64,000 nucleotides of DNA from Lineus longissimus (Eukaryota; Nemertea; Pilidiophora; Heteronemertea; Lineidae), in NCBI RefSeq assembly GCF_910592395.1, contig NC_088310.1:20591501-20655500 (forward strand), given 5' to 3'. Position numbers and translations under genes: made by a program. Below, piece after piece: positions 39,301 to 51,800 of this stretch. How positions within the stretch are numbered: position 1 is the stretch's first letter; every line of letters begins with the position of its first letter. Under the pieces are notes generated by a model that ran no database searches, had not been told where the DNA came from, and worked only from the letters and a program-made list of their open reading frames with translations.

Positions 39301-42179
39301 GCAGGAAAATGATTTGGCTGGTTGTTCAAATATCAAATGCATCTCAAAGCCCAATAATTGGTGGATATTTTTAAATATAGCCTAGACCATCCAAAGATTA
39401 CTAAATATCTCTTGTTTCCTAGAAAAAAGTTTTCAGTTTCTAGTCTTCATACACAAAGCATCTGATGTCCAATTTATTTTCCAGTAGTTATAGGTCTTAA
39501 AATATGGTGGCTGAGAGGGACCAGAACAGAATTAGAATTAGATATGCATACCAGCAAAACTATATGGCACTGACGGTCAATCATGATGACCACTTTGTCA
39601 GAGTTTTGGCATTATTTTGACCCTTACCCTAGTGGAAATCAGCACCGCTTATTAGAATGCCCATACCCTATTGTAATTTGATACTCACCTTGTGAGCCTA
39701 TCAATAGCCTCTGAATGACGTTTACTTGGCGATGCCACAATAGCTTCATTCTTAGCACATGTTATACACAGACCAAAACCACCTCGACCAGATTGATTAG
39801 ATTCTGATGTCCGCATCTTGGCCTTCAGCTGCTGTACTTCATGCTCAAGCCTCTTTGCTTCATCCTTTGCTTGATTAAGTTGTGCCTCCTGACGATTTGT
39901 CTTTGCCTCATGGAGGGTGTGGATCCTCTCCTACAAATAGGAGAAACATCACATTGTATGTGATCAATGGCTGCACAGTAGTTCTAGTTTGGAAGGCACC
40001 ACCTTGAGGCCATTTCCAGAACCTTCATTTCTGCACAAGCTATATGAAAGCTACTAGTCCTAAAGTCAGACACGAGCTGGAACTCAATCTCTAACTGCAA
40101 CATCCAAGTACAATTCCCAGTACAGTACTATATGTACTTCAATTCAAGTCTATGGAGCACTACAACAAATGGTAAAGGTTAAGACTCTGGAGTGGCTTAC
40201 CAGTTCTTTCTGCCACTTGCCAAACAACAACCTCCTGCCCTGAAGTTCTGGTGATGATTGGACATTTTGGAATTCTTCATCCTTGGTCAATGGTAACTGG
40301 AATGAGAGAAAATGTAAAAAAAAAATGTGCATTGATCTGATGTGCAGTCACTGGGATGACTCTACACGATTGTGCACCTCACTGTATGTCTGCAAGACAA
40401 TGTGTGTTGTCTTTCATCTTGTCCAGTCCTTTACGTCCTTCATGTTATATATATTACCATCTCTATTATCCACAGAACATCCTTCGAAACTTCAACAGTC
40501 CAAAATAGGCCTTACCTCAGCTGCTGAATGAGGTCCAAGCTTCCCATCATCAAGTAAAATCTCTTGTACAACATTTCTCTTGAGTTCTTCATGAAGACGT
40601 TTGTTATCAGCAGCAAGTTCAGCAACACGCATCTTTAACTGGGTCAGCTCATCCTATAATCAGAAGAAACAATGAAAGTCACAACAATTTAAATGTTTTT
40701 AAATCCCATTATGGACGCTTAATCATCCTGAGCTTCAGGTTAATTTCACTTGACACATATTACTAACTACTTTTAGAGGAGGAGCATGTATAAGACACTG
40801 GTTTGCAAAACTGCAGCTGTGAAGAACTAACTGCGGTGCAGAGATAACATGCAATCATTGACAATGAGAATAGGTAAGAACATGAGGTAACGGGTATCTT
40901 ATACGCAAACCACCCCTTTCACAAATTTGTTAAATTCCTCAGAGTTCCCCAGTATGCCGTCTTTGCCACCTGGACTGTCTAATCTACACCACATACAAGT
41001 CAAAAAATATTCCAACTTACATTGCAAAACTGATTTTCACCCTCCAGCTGGCTAATGTAGCCAGTTTGTTGGTAAAGGACTGGCAAGACCTCCTCAATCC
41101 TGGGTACCTCACCTCTTAACTGGTTTCCACCCAGCTGAGCCTGTGAGGGAACATGAAAAGCATGGGGAGACTCCTGCCCATCATGAGGTATATGTGACCA
41201 CTGAAAAGAGAAAATACCAGAAAAATAAAAATAACTATATTGTAACAACACCAATAAAATAGCAAAAACTCACAATAAAACAGAAGTTTTTTATTGTTAT
41301 TTTAAAGATAACTATGAAACTTTCAGCATCTCTCTGGTACCTCACAACAATGAACATTGTTTATAATTTCTAAACCGTTCTTCACATTCAACAATACAAA
41401 AACTTGAAATGTTTTTGAATTCGATTGTCAATCCTTACCCTTGGGGGTGAAAACTGTAATCCACCAGGAGGCCCAGGTTGTGCTTGTCTCTTCTCACCCT
41501 CCTTGAGCATATCTCGTAATTTTGACACAGCAGCACGATAGGAGTAATCATTTGCAGAGCTTCTGTCTCCCCAGGAATGTGCTCGCTGGTGACCTCTGGC
41601 CTGGCGTTCACTTCTTGGGCCTGCTGTGACAACCGGGGGTTTACCGAGGGCATTTCTCAACTGATGAATGCTCTCATGGGCTCGACCTACAAAAGACGAT
41701 GATCATAAGTCACAAACACTCTATTTGATGTGACATTGATTGTGACTTCGGATGACTGTGGTTATCAAATCAATAATCATTTAAGTGGCGGACGACGTGG
41801 ATGCCACAATTAACAACGATTCATTAATCAGCAGAGCCAGCCCAGAGCAGTTCACGCAGACACTCCCCGAGCCCAAAAGGCAAAACAATCGGACAAAACG
41901 TTCCCGTGTATGAATACAAACAACAAAGTAATAGATATTCTGCAGTCAGTTCATTCAAGCGAATCAAGCATAAACTTTATTTACTCTAAACTTTTGAGAT
42001 TAAATACAGAACATATAGGGGGCCTCATCATTAAGTTAGATGTACAGGCCCTACTTTGGCAACAGTGGCAGTGCAGTTACTTATGCAGCATGAGAATCAG
42101 TGTACACATTATATCTACCTCGCACTCCTCTGTTTATTTCTTCGAGGGAGTCATTCAAATTAGCGCCTCCTGATGCCAT
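36337..42179 (-). CDS. SDCCAG8: Serologically defined colon cancer antigen 8 homolog, centrosomal coiled coil
   Basis: SDCCAG8 is a centrosome and basal-body coiled-coil protein linked to ciliogenesis and, in humans, to nephronophthisis. Fourteen coding exons were placed on the minus strand: 42179-42119, 41686-41439, about 41202-41021, 40655-40514, 40296-40200, 39931-39690, 39290-39150, 38940-38785, 38601-38347, 38113-37981, 37753-37621, 37393-37273, 37106-36928 and 36568-36337. The N-terminus (NDSLEEINRGV, then RAHESIHQLRNALGK) matches human SLEEILG and SIHQLTCALK. GYISQLEGENQFCN matches QYIHHLEAEVKFCK. FGLCITCAKNEA matches the Cys pair GLCLKCAQHEA. HGRMHEKMRQQIKLMDEHAQ matches HGRVHETMKQRLRQLDKHSQ. 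Nearly the whole protein is predicted coiled coil. The start is the only ATG in the first frame and faces TMEM160. Internal exon ends after the second are approximate. Confidence 0.95.
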
Positions 42180-42437
42180 GATAATATAACATCAACAGGC
42201 AGCCTCATATAGAACAAAGTCACACTTAATTATTGTTAATTATGGCTGTAGAAGCGAACAAGTTTGTACAAGCAGACAGAAAATTTAAAAACCGGAAGTT
42301 TACACTTTTGTTCCAAATGAGCATGCGCAGGTGTTTTTGCCTCGCTTCCAGGAAAAATGTATAATTCAATGTACACAAAATGTACACGACAAAATTCACG
42401 GTTTTCCTGAAAGCGTGGTTGCATACACCAAACAACC
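42180..42437. promoter_or_regulatory. Bidirectional promoter, SDCCAG8/TMEM160
   Basis: The 258 bp between the divergent start codons contain an ETS-type site ACCGGAAGT at 42291-42299 and an NRF1-type GCATGCGCA at 42321-42329. The TMEM160 start lies in CCATGGCGG, which resembles a YY1 site. No TATA box is evident. These are typical of constitutive divergent promoters of housekeeping and mitochondrial genes. Confidence 0.65.
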
Positions 42438-45125
42438 ATGGCGGTCGCAGGAGCAATTTTTCCATTTCGGCATCAATTTATACCCAGTTTTATCAAGAAT
42501 CTAGCGTCCAGCAATACTCTGATCACGCCTACTACATGGGCCTCGAATAGGACTTTCAGTCAAACTACTAAATTGGAGGGATCCCCTCCGTTTCTAGCCA
42601 AAAAGAGCCGGTTTGTCAAGTTGACAGATCTATGTACAGTGGGTCCTGTACATAATGTACAGTGGTCTTCTGTTCCACGGATGAGTGGTTCTGGCAACAC
42701 CCCTTTCTCCACTATTTCCTCAAGAGATCGCAGTGGACTTTCATCTCTGTTTGATGCTGATAGTTGGAGATCTAACATGTGCAAGAGGATGTTTTTTTCG
42801 GGGTCGTCACAAAACTCGGGCAATATAAATTTAGCCAAAGGCAAAGGCAAAGTCAAAGGGGACGAGACACCTTCCCCTGTGAATAATCCAGCATGGGTGA
42901 GTGAAACTGGTTGGATCGGTAACACCTATGTTATGAGGCATAAGCCTTATTGCGAAATTACCACTGTCAATGGCAATGGCATCGCACACCCCCAGCCCTT
43001 ACTGAATTAATTTGGTTGTAATTATTTTGCATGACTAGTTCCAATAATTTGTCTTGACTGACTAAGGCCCTCATGAATAGTGTTTTGATCTGTATCATTG
43101 ACCAATTGGGTTACAGAAGGCTGAGCTGACTGTCCTATATGATGATGATGATGATGATGTTGATAGTCTTCCCTAATCATTCTTCTAAACCATGTGGTAT
43201 TCTTATTTCAGCATGGTGTCAGACTCTCAAATGAGAATGGTGAGGGTGCAAAGATGAATAAATAGATTTAAATGGATTTTATTTAGTCTCTGATAGTATG
43301 ATGTGGAGTCTTCCACAACACATAAAGTGGTTCTCAAAGACCAGTGATGTCATCTCATCTCACTTCTGTTATACAGACAGTAAGCAGAGTATTTTAAAGA
43401 AGAAGGAGAAGAAATATTACAATAAAAGATGTTGCTGTTGCATTAATTGTTTTAGTAATAGTATACTGAATCTGGGGTTTGTATTGCCAGGATTTGAATT
43501 TGGTTTGTTATCACAAATAAGTTTCTAAATTTATCTTCCTTTCAATAGTTTAGGCCATTCTTTCCCCTTCTCTTTTAGGATATCTCTCCTACAACAGAAA
43601 TGCCTACCTGTGCCTTGTGATAGGTGCTACCATGAACGTCCAAACAATCATACCTCACTCAGCTGAGGCTGCAGTTGGTACGTGTCAGATGATTCAGAAA
43701 TTGTGCTTTGAGAAATATTGGTATTGGTAGCACTATTCCTGTTACCTTCTATAGTAATTAACAACATTCTATTAGTTATCAACAATCTTCTATTAATCAT
43801 CTAGCATTCTTATCTAAAATGTCAGTATTATTATAGTTGAAATGATATCTGATATGTTTTGAAACAGCTGCCCAACATCTCAGAGGAACTCAAAAAAGTG
43901 CTTGGATTTAACTTCTGCTTGGCCTCACTCTCCAATGCACCAACCCTTGTCCTCATCACAGACGCTATCCTTATTGTAGACCTAATACATCTAGAACCAT
44001 GCACATGCACCTTAGCTATCAATTAACACCATTGCATTTCATTCTTTCTTATTCCAGTCATGTTTTCACTAGGGCTGCTTAACAGCATCTTTGGAACTGG
44101 GGTCTTTCTTTTTAACATCTTTCATCTCCGTCATGCACTGGCATTATCCAGTTCGCATATATTTTTACACTCTTCCTTTGTCTTTGTTAATTGCTTGTGT
44201 GTTTTAATTGTAGTGTGTGCTGTCTATTCACAAAATTGTGATAGTAGCTGAGCTTCATCACGACATTTGTTGTTTTGACTCCCTCATGGTACTTGCAGGA
44301 CCAGTACTTCATCATTCTGGCTTTGTAATTTTATTAAAACAATTTAGCTTTAAAGGATTTTTGTCACTGCCTTTGACCATCACATGTTGATTGAGTGCCT
44401 GCTGCAATGTAGCTCTGTCTGTTTTGAGAATTTGAAACAGCATTTAGTTATTTGTTCAAGTGTCATGTGCTGTTTTTGTGTCGGACATTTATGCCCCTTT
44501 TTATGCATGGGTAACTCCTTGCATTTCCAGACTAGAAACAGTAACATTTTGTAGTAATGGCACCTCTGCTTCAGTAGTACCTCCCTTATGCTATCTCTGC
44601 CAAGAGGCATCCTTGCTATTAGCAAGCTAGTATTTGGATACAGAATCTACAGTTAGATATGACCTCTGTAATCGTGACCCCCTCTATGGGTAGCTTTTAC
44701 AATCAAGATGGTCTCCCTGAAACAGAAATAATCTTTATCTATCATATATGTCTTGATTGAAATGCTTGCTTGTCGTGAATGTCATGCTATCATGTTGTGT
44801 CTTACTCTTTCTTTTGCTTTCTTTTTCAGCGTTTTTTTTTTTGGGTGCATTGAATGTCCTGTATGGCACCGTCGGCTTTACTGTGAATCTTGTACAACTG
44901 AGGCCACAATTTGGCCTCTCAAGATTGGCTTATTGGATGAATGTCTCTTGGGCCATGATTCACATTGTGTTGTACTTTTTAATCGCTTCCCTCTATCTGA
45001 AAACTTTGGAAGAGGGTGAGACCCTCGAAGACGTTGGTCGCACAATACAGAGTAGAAACTTGTTGGATCTTGATGATGATGACGGCGAAGATCAAACTGA
45101 TAATTCTAAAATTCAAAAACCGTAA
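42438..45125 (+). CDS. TMEM160: TMEM160-like mitochondrial membrane protein
   Basis: Four exons (42438-42896, 43212-43239, 43579-43677, 44830-45125) join in frame to give 293 residues. The C-terminal half contains three membrane segments, about NAYLCLVIGATMNVQTII, FFFLGALNVLYGTVGFTVNL and SWAMIHIVLYFLIASLYL. Their order and phrases match TMEM160 (LSWFRNGLL, FFLLGGLCVVWGSASYAVGL). Human TMEM160 is 188 residues; the extra length is a long N-terminal region that begins with an Arg-containing, acid-poor stretch typical of a mitochondrial presequence. Exon 2 is only 28 nt (HGVRLSNEN). Exon 4 starts with a run of 11 T at 44832-44842 that encodes Phe-Phe-Phe-Leu. The C-terminus is acidic (LDLDDDDGEDQ). 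The gene is divergent from SDCCAG8. Confidence 0.82.
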
Positions 45126-46015
45126 TTTGATGTGAAATCAGAAAACAGGGTGCCTCAAGGATTGCTTCATTAGCTGACCCGTTTATACTGTAAACCCTCG
45201 AAAAATATCCAGATTAATTTCATTTGGAAAAGAAAGAGCGTTATATGCCTAAAGAATTATGTCATTTATCAAATGTGACCATTCATCATTTTGAAATTGA
45301 AGAAATCCTGCTATTTTGATGGTTTACAGGGTATTTTTGAACATTCAAACTTTAGTGGCAGAGAGAGGTTGTAGGTATTGAAGAAAGAATGTTATGAACT
45401 TAGATGCAGTTAATAATGGATAGTGGATCTGGTTCAGACAGTATAGAGTATACAGTATAGGAACCATTGGCGATTGTTAACAATATCCATGCTGCACATC
45501 ATAGACGTTCGCTTGGCCTTATAAAAAATTGTTATAAATTGTCATAAATATTGTTTATTTTGCAATATATTTTATCAATTTAATATTCTACTCTGGGTAT
45601 TGGTATTGACCACGGTTCTAACAATTGAAGCAATTTTCTAAATTTTGATACTTATGTGCAATAGCACAATTTATATTGTACCTTCTAAACTAGTGTTTGT
45701 ACTTGAAATGATCATGAAGGATGATTATATCAAGAAAACATGGCTGAAACATTTGTCAGTGCAATAATCATGTCTCTTCGTGTAAAACTGTTAATTCTGT
45801 GATATATAGGCTACATTGTAGTTACATCACCAAAGTTCCTTTTCAGTTCATCTTAGTTTGTAGCTGTTAAAAAATAAAGTGTTTGTGTTGTCTGTGGTGT
45901 ATTTGACAAAAACTTTGTAACTTCTGATAACTAATTATTTAGATAAACTTGTACTATGAAGCATTTATAACCTGTATTGCACAAGTTGGTTACCTGGTAA
46001 CTCATGTTTATATGT

Positions 46016-46021
46016 AATAAA
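46016..46021 (+). terminator. Candidate poly(A) signal, TMEM160
   Basis: AATAAA follows the TMEM160 stop by about 0.9 kb. An earlier AATAAA lies near 45872, so alternative ends are possible. Confidence 0.5.
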
Positions 46022-48816
46022 AATATATTAACTGAATTAAGTGTTTCATTGCATTTATGCTTTATGCTTTACTTCTTCAAGTAGGAGAATGGACCAAACC
46101 AAAAACAACCTTGCACTCTGCTGTAAACAATCTCACAACTGAGGGAATTTTCAAATTATGACTAGCACAACCTGTCCCCCAGCCTGAGAAGACATAATGG
46201 CAGAAATGACACAATGTGGTCAACTGAGGACATGAATATACAATGACTAGTGGCAACTGATATATTGGATGACTGAAGTGAAGACTGGCTCTAATGCAGC
46301 TGGCCTACATCGAGGACACTTTATCAATAGTTCAACCTTGGTTGGTGCATACAGAGGAGACTCACATGGCAACATTGAAGACCGACCGTTGACTGCAGGT
46401 CAAACTGGCCTGACCGAGTACCAAGGCCCTTGCATAGCTTGTGCCTGGAGCAACCTGGCCCTATTACAGACAATAACAACCAATATATATATATATATGT
46501 ATATGAAAACTTACCAAAGCCAAGTCCACATGTACCGAGGAAAATCGATTACTGTACTAAAAACGGACACATCCAGAGGACTGATGACCTAGGTAATAAC
46601 TGTCTCTTGCTCGGCCTGTCTCTGCATGGGATGGAGACCAACTCTGTCAGTCCTTCTGTACAGAGGACATTGACCGATGGCCAAACAGAGGATCATGTGC
46701 CCACTCATAGGAACTACTGATGACAAAATGGAGGCGTGGCTTGCTCTTGGTGTACAATATAATCACACTGAGCCCACGTCACTTTAAGCCCAACCCCTTT
46801 CCAGCCACTTATTAGTTCTCTGAAGACAACACAAATGCCATCTTCAGGGTGGTGAAGGAACTGACTCAGTTCATGCCTTGAAGCCATTGGCAAAGGAAGT
46901 TTTTTGAGGGGGGTCGGGGAGTGCTGGGGTTGTTTTGGTCACTTTTCAACCAGAAAAACAAAAAAAAGCTAGGGGCATAGTAATCTTTTCTCTGTTGATT
47001 CAGCAAGCTCTGGTCTTACCCTATTGCAAAGACCTTATTGAGCTATCTCCGATAGATTCTGGGGGTCTGAAAAGGGGGCAAGTCATGGGCACTGAGTGAC
47101 TTCTTCAAAACCCAGAGGGTGCTGTACTGGTCAGGGTGCCAGTCCTTCTCAGTCAAGAGCTGAAGGGAGCACTGTATAAGAAGCTCCTTGGTAATTTCAA
47201 TTCCAGTGACAGTCAGGTGTAAAGCACTCACCCTGGTCAGCGATGAGTGCTACTATTCACCAGGAGGCTTTCAGTGTATAATAGAATCTCCTACCTGATG
47301 AAAATTGGCTCAGGACTCACAACAGAAAAGCAATTTTCATTTTGATAAAAATTTATTTACCCAACTATTACAGAGATATACATATCAATGGGAGATCAGA
47401 GTGTCTCGATCAATGACACAGCTTACTTTAGACTAAAAATGCATGAACTAGTCATTGGGCTTCCCCACCCTCCCCCCTCACACTCAAGCTCATTGCAATT
47501 ATTATACCTAGGGCCAAAACCTTTAGCATTTGTGACCAGCAATGAAGAAACAAGTCGCATGTCGCTCAGAGCTTTCCAGGTTGAGACGGACTGGTTGTTC
47601 ATTTCACTGTTGTCTGCCTTTTGTGACACATGAGTACATCAATTTCTTCTGTTATGCCCTGGTGTCATTTTAGGGTCATCTTCAGTGCGACATGCGACTC
47701 ATTTTGTCGTGGTGGGTCACCCTTTGTCTCACCTGAACACTTCATAAATGTCTGATCAAACTGTAATCAGAACAAAATGGGACACAATAATTTAGAAAAC
47801 AGCACAATTCATAATTTCATCAAATCAAACTACTAACATGACAAAGGGTTAAATTCGCATTGACAATAGAGCTTGCAATCCTTACCAGGCTTCTCATAAC
47901 GCAATTGTATCAAAACAAAATCCCCAGGTGTCATAAGCTGTTGAGACATCCATTATATGGCGCAATGTCCAGACATGACATCAGGTTTCGATGAACACTT
48001 CATTTCAACATAAATTGGAATGAGAGTGTATCACAGTTCACTTTCAGCAAGTGCTTACACCTATTTCATCAACATTAACATTCACAAAACATCATGTCTA
48101 ACAACGTAGAACAAAAAAAAACAAAAGAAAAAAATAATGCAAGGACTTTCTTGAATGAAAATGGGGCCACTGTACAGCACAGATCAGAGGAGTCAAGCTA
48201 TGCACAGTAAACAATCGCATTAGTAAAAAAACTCATGATTTCCTGAAATACGTCTTTCTGAGTCATTGTAGAGATCAAAACATTTTATGAACAAGGCATT
48301 GCCATTGACTGTAGCTCAGTGGTGTGATACTTGTTCTGAAATTGAACCAGCCTACACCATAACCCCCCTCTACCTCTCAAGACAACCATCTCTAAAAAAA
48401 CCTTCCCTCTTCCCCATACTATAAACAGCACTGAATCTTTTTCTGTACAAACCCAGAATACAGAAGATATTCATTCTCAGTTAATCAGTTTAGAATGCAA
48501 CAGGAGCAAGTGACCCGAATCTGTATGCTACCCACCAAACAACACACATAATCAAGTGGGATGAACTCAGAATTCATCCTCATGTCCACTAGTACCGGGT
48601 AGTCGCACACTGACCAAAGTCTGTTAGAAATTGAGACGTCCTATCGTAGGCAGAAATTATGAACACAGCACCCAGTCAAATCTTTCGGCGGTCATTAAGT
48701 CCATCCAATGGTACCATAAATGACTTGGTGATTTCGGAATACTGTCCTGGGTCAATTTCCGTGGCTAAAACACCACTGATATAGTCACATTAATTGTCCT
48801 TGAAAGTCTTCTTGTA
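46022..48816. other. Convergent spacer and RBM25 3' UTR
   Basis: No gene is supported. An AT dinucleotide run lies at about 46482-46500. Phrases such as GAGGACACTT and ACAGAGGACATTGACC at 46310-46690 resemble the dispersed repeat seen at 25.6 kb. From about 47,350 to 48,816 the sequence is probably RBM25 3' UTR. Confidence 0.4.
47352..47357 (-). terminator. Candidate poly(A) signal, RBM25
   Basis: TTTATT reads AATAAA on the minus strand, 1.46 kb past the RBM25 stop, in an AT-rich setting. This would give a 3' UTR of about 1.5 kb. Confidence 0.4.
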
Positions 48817-51800
48817 TCATTTGACTAAACCAGCTTTCTTCGCCTCCGTTTCGTAGATGAGCAGACGCCACATTTTCACAACAAACACCTCGGCCTCTTC
48901 ATCAAGCACCTGGGAAATAAAGAAAAGGATTATAAAGAATGTTGACTTCTATTATAAATGGGGATGTTCTTTCACTATTAAGACACGAGAGAGGCGTAGT
49001 TGTTCTTTTGCTATTTCTGTATCAATGCTCGACTATCATTAAGTAATGCTAAAATCAACTATGTTTTAGAGAATGCTTAACGCATGCATCTTATGCTCTA
49101 TTTGATTAAAGTGAAACATTTCTAGCTGTCAACTTACCATTGCAACATCGTTGAGTATCCCCTGTGGAGTACTATGTAACATAACCTTCTGACAGATAAA
49201 CTCGGTCAATGTGGCTTCTTCTTCACCAATATACTCAATGATTTTCTTATTCACCCACGGCTTAATTCGCTTATTCATTAGCCCCTGGAAGAAAACAAAA
49301 CAAAATTCAAGCGGTTGTTGGACAGGGGCAGCAGTGTCAGGGAATCATTACTTGAACATAATGAGTCTCAAACCCAACTCACCCACAGCTTGTGGGTAAA
49401 GCACTGTACTTCAATTGCCAAGTCCTTTCAATGAAACACAAAACCGGCATTCCTTTCACAAGGCAAGCGAGTGATCAAAGTAAGTAACATGTGTAACTTC
49501 TGAAGGACTCCTTTACCTCTGGTCTAAGACAGAGTCACTAGGCAATACAATTTATAGCAGAAATCTTACCGTGTCAACCATACTCCAGTCCAACGTGAAT
49601 GCAAACAACTCCTCCTTCCCGGTCGGAATCTGCTCGATCAAATTTTTTATATATTGCCGTTTTTCTTCAGCAGTTGTAGGCAGTTTAGGCGGCGCTGCTG
49701 GTGAGACGTCCATGGAATCCGGCAGTGTCAGTTTTCGTTTCTTTATCTCTGTTTCATCGTCGTCTTGATTGAAGACCTCACCGACAGTGAGTTTCTTGCG
49801 CTTGCCGGAGGGCTCACTGGGACTTTCAGCTGAAAATAAAGAACACATGTCTGAATACGGTAATGGATAGTGCAGATTCATTTTTTACTTCACCACAACT
49901 TTTCTGGGGGGAAAAATGCTGCCATAATGGGCTATAGTTACATTTGTTTTGTCAAAATTTCAAAAACAAGATGGCTGCAATTCTGTATTTTGGAAAAATT
50001 GCTCATTCAGCGTACCTTACACCGAGATGATGATAAATGTCACCTTGCCACTTACATGTAGATGATTCTTCTTTAACTGGTCCAATGAAGGGTTCAGGTG
50101 GAACAATTGCTATTGGCTTTTCCCTTGGTTCTTCCTTGACCACTTCAGGCTGCTCCTCTTTGACAGGGTGGTGTATTGGGGGTGGCTCGACTGGCGATGG
50201 TGGCTGCTCAGGCTCTATTAACTTTAGCTGCGGGCGTAAATGCTCTTTCCTAAGCTCTTCAAGCTGCAAAAAAGAATCATCTATGAACAAATTGAAGAAG
50301 AGAATGGCTTCCGGCCTTAGTTGGAAACATGATCAGTTCTAAAACATCTCGTGCCCTAACATTGATATGCTTAACCAACAGAATGACTAGACTGACAGAA
50401 ACTTCTTCTCACCCTTGCAACCTGTTCTTCAGCATCAGGGTGCCCCTCTTCTAACAAGCGCCTCCTGATGTCCTCAATCTCTTCCTTCTCCCGCTGTCGA
50501 TCGCGGTTATCGGCTTCGATCTCTTTTTCACGTTCCTTTAGTCTTCTTGTTAATGCACTGCCCCTGAACGAGAAAGATGGTCATCACTTTATGACAAAAT
50601 GAGACTGATTTAGTGCTTCTGTCGAAATACAACTGGGAATTGATCTAATTCGAGTACTAATTGCTGATAACCTGGAAGGAGCACTTTTGTCATATCTAGA
50701 TCGTTAATTGAATAAATACAAAGCCTGTGTCTAGGCATCTCCGGTCATGGTCAGGACAGCCATTTGGTGTCCCAAATATTTTATGTACAACTCAACGGTT
50801 CAATACCTTCACAACAATTGCCATGGGACTTCAAAACCTAAAATAGTAAAAATACCACCTCTTGTGAGATACCGTATAACAGAGAAATTCAAATGTTCAT
50901 ATCCTAGTCACAAAGTAACTTACTTGTAATATTTAGGATCATCCCGGTCATCATCGTAGTCTTCAAGAAATTCTTTCAATCGGCGGGCTTCCTTAGACTG
51001 AAAAGAGGAATGATAGAGGAATTTTTCCAAATTTTTAGAATTCAATTTCTTTCTAATATTCTGTATTCTCGTCATTTAAATGATTGAACTTACAACCCCG
51101 TTCGGCCGAAGTGTTATTATTAATCAATCTCAACCTTACCTCTTCTACCTTTCTTTCATCTTCTTTCTCATTCTCTTTCTCATATTCTCTTGCCTTCTTT
51201 CTTTCACGAGCTTCCCAATTTTTCAATCGCTGGAAGAGACAGTATGTGCAGTTGATTTAAGAATGAAATACGCAGGGATCCATTCAGGCAATGATAATAA
51301 ACCATTTCATGCATAGCCGATTCACATTTATTACCACTCTAGAAAAATGTCTTTTTCATTTGAAGATTTAATTTCAAATACTCGGCAATGTTCACACAAA
51401 ACGATACCTGAATGTAAGGGTGACAATACCCCCAGTTGTTAACCGATTCAGTTTCTAGCCTCCTCAGAAGGGCACTCACCTCTTGATATGCTGCTTCTTT
51501 CTCACGCAGTCGACGTTCAAGTTTTTTCCGTTCGTATAACTCCTCCTCTTCTTCCAATTCTTTCTCCCGTCTCTCACTGAAAAACAAAGGTAGCAACTTC
51601 AGCTAATCTTTCTCAACCATTACTGCACAATGGTCAAAAACTTGCCTTATTACAAGGGCACGTGCGTAAACAACATTACAAATGAAACGTTGTTTTCTAA
51701 AGTCTTCATTCACTCTAAACTTTATTCTGGACATGATAGTTTATCCAATGGAGGCCACTGAAAAATAATCAAACCGAGGAATGGATTACTTACTCGATGT

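Noticed and set aside
43139-43160. GAT trinucleotide run
   Set aside because: It is a short microsatellite inside a TMEM160 intron with no further signal.
46269-46720. Overlapping plus-strand frames of about 100 codons
   Set aside because: They overlap each other in different frames, span an AT microsatellite and repeat-like text, and lack any protein pattern.
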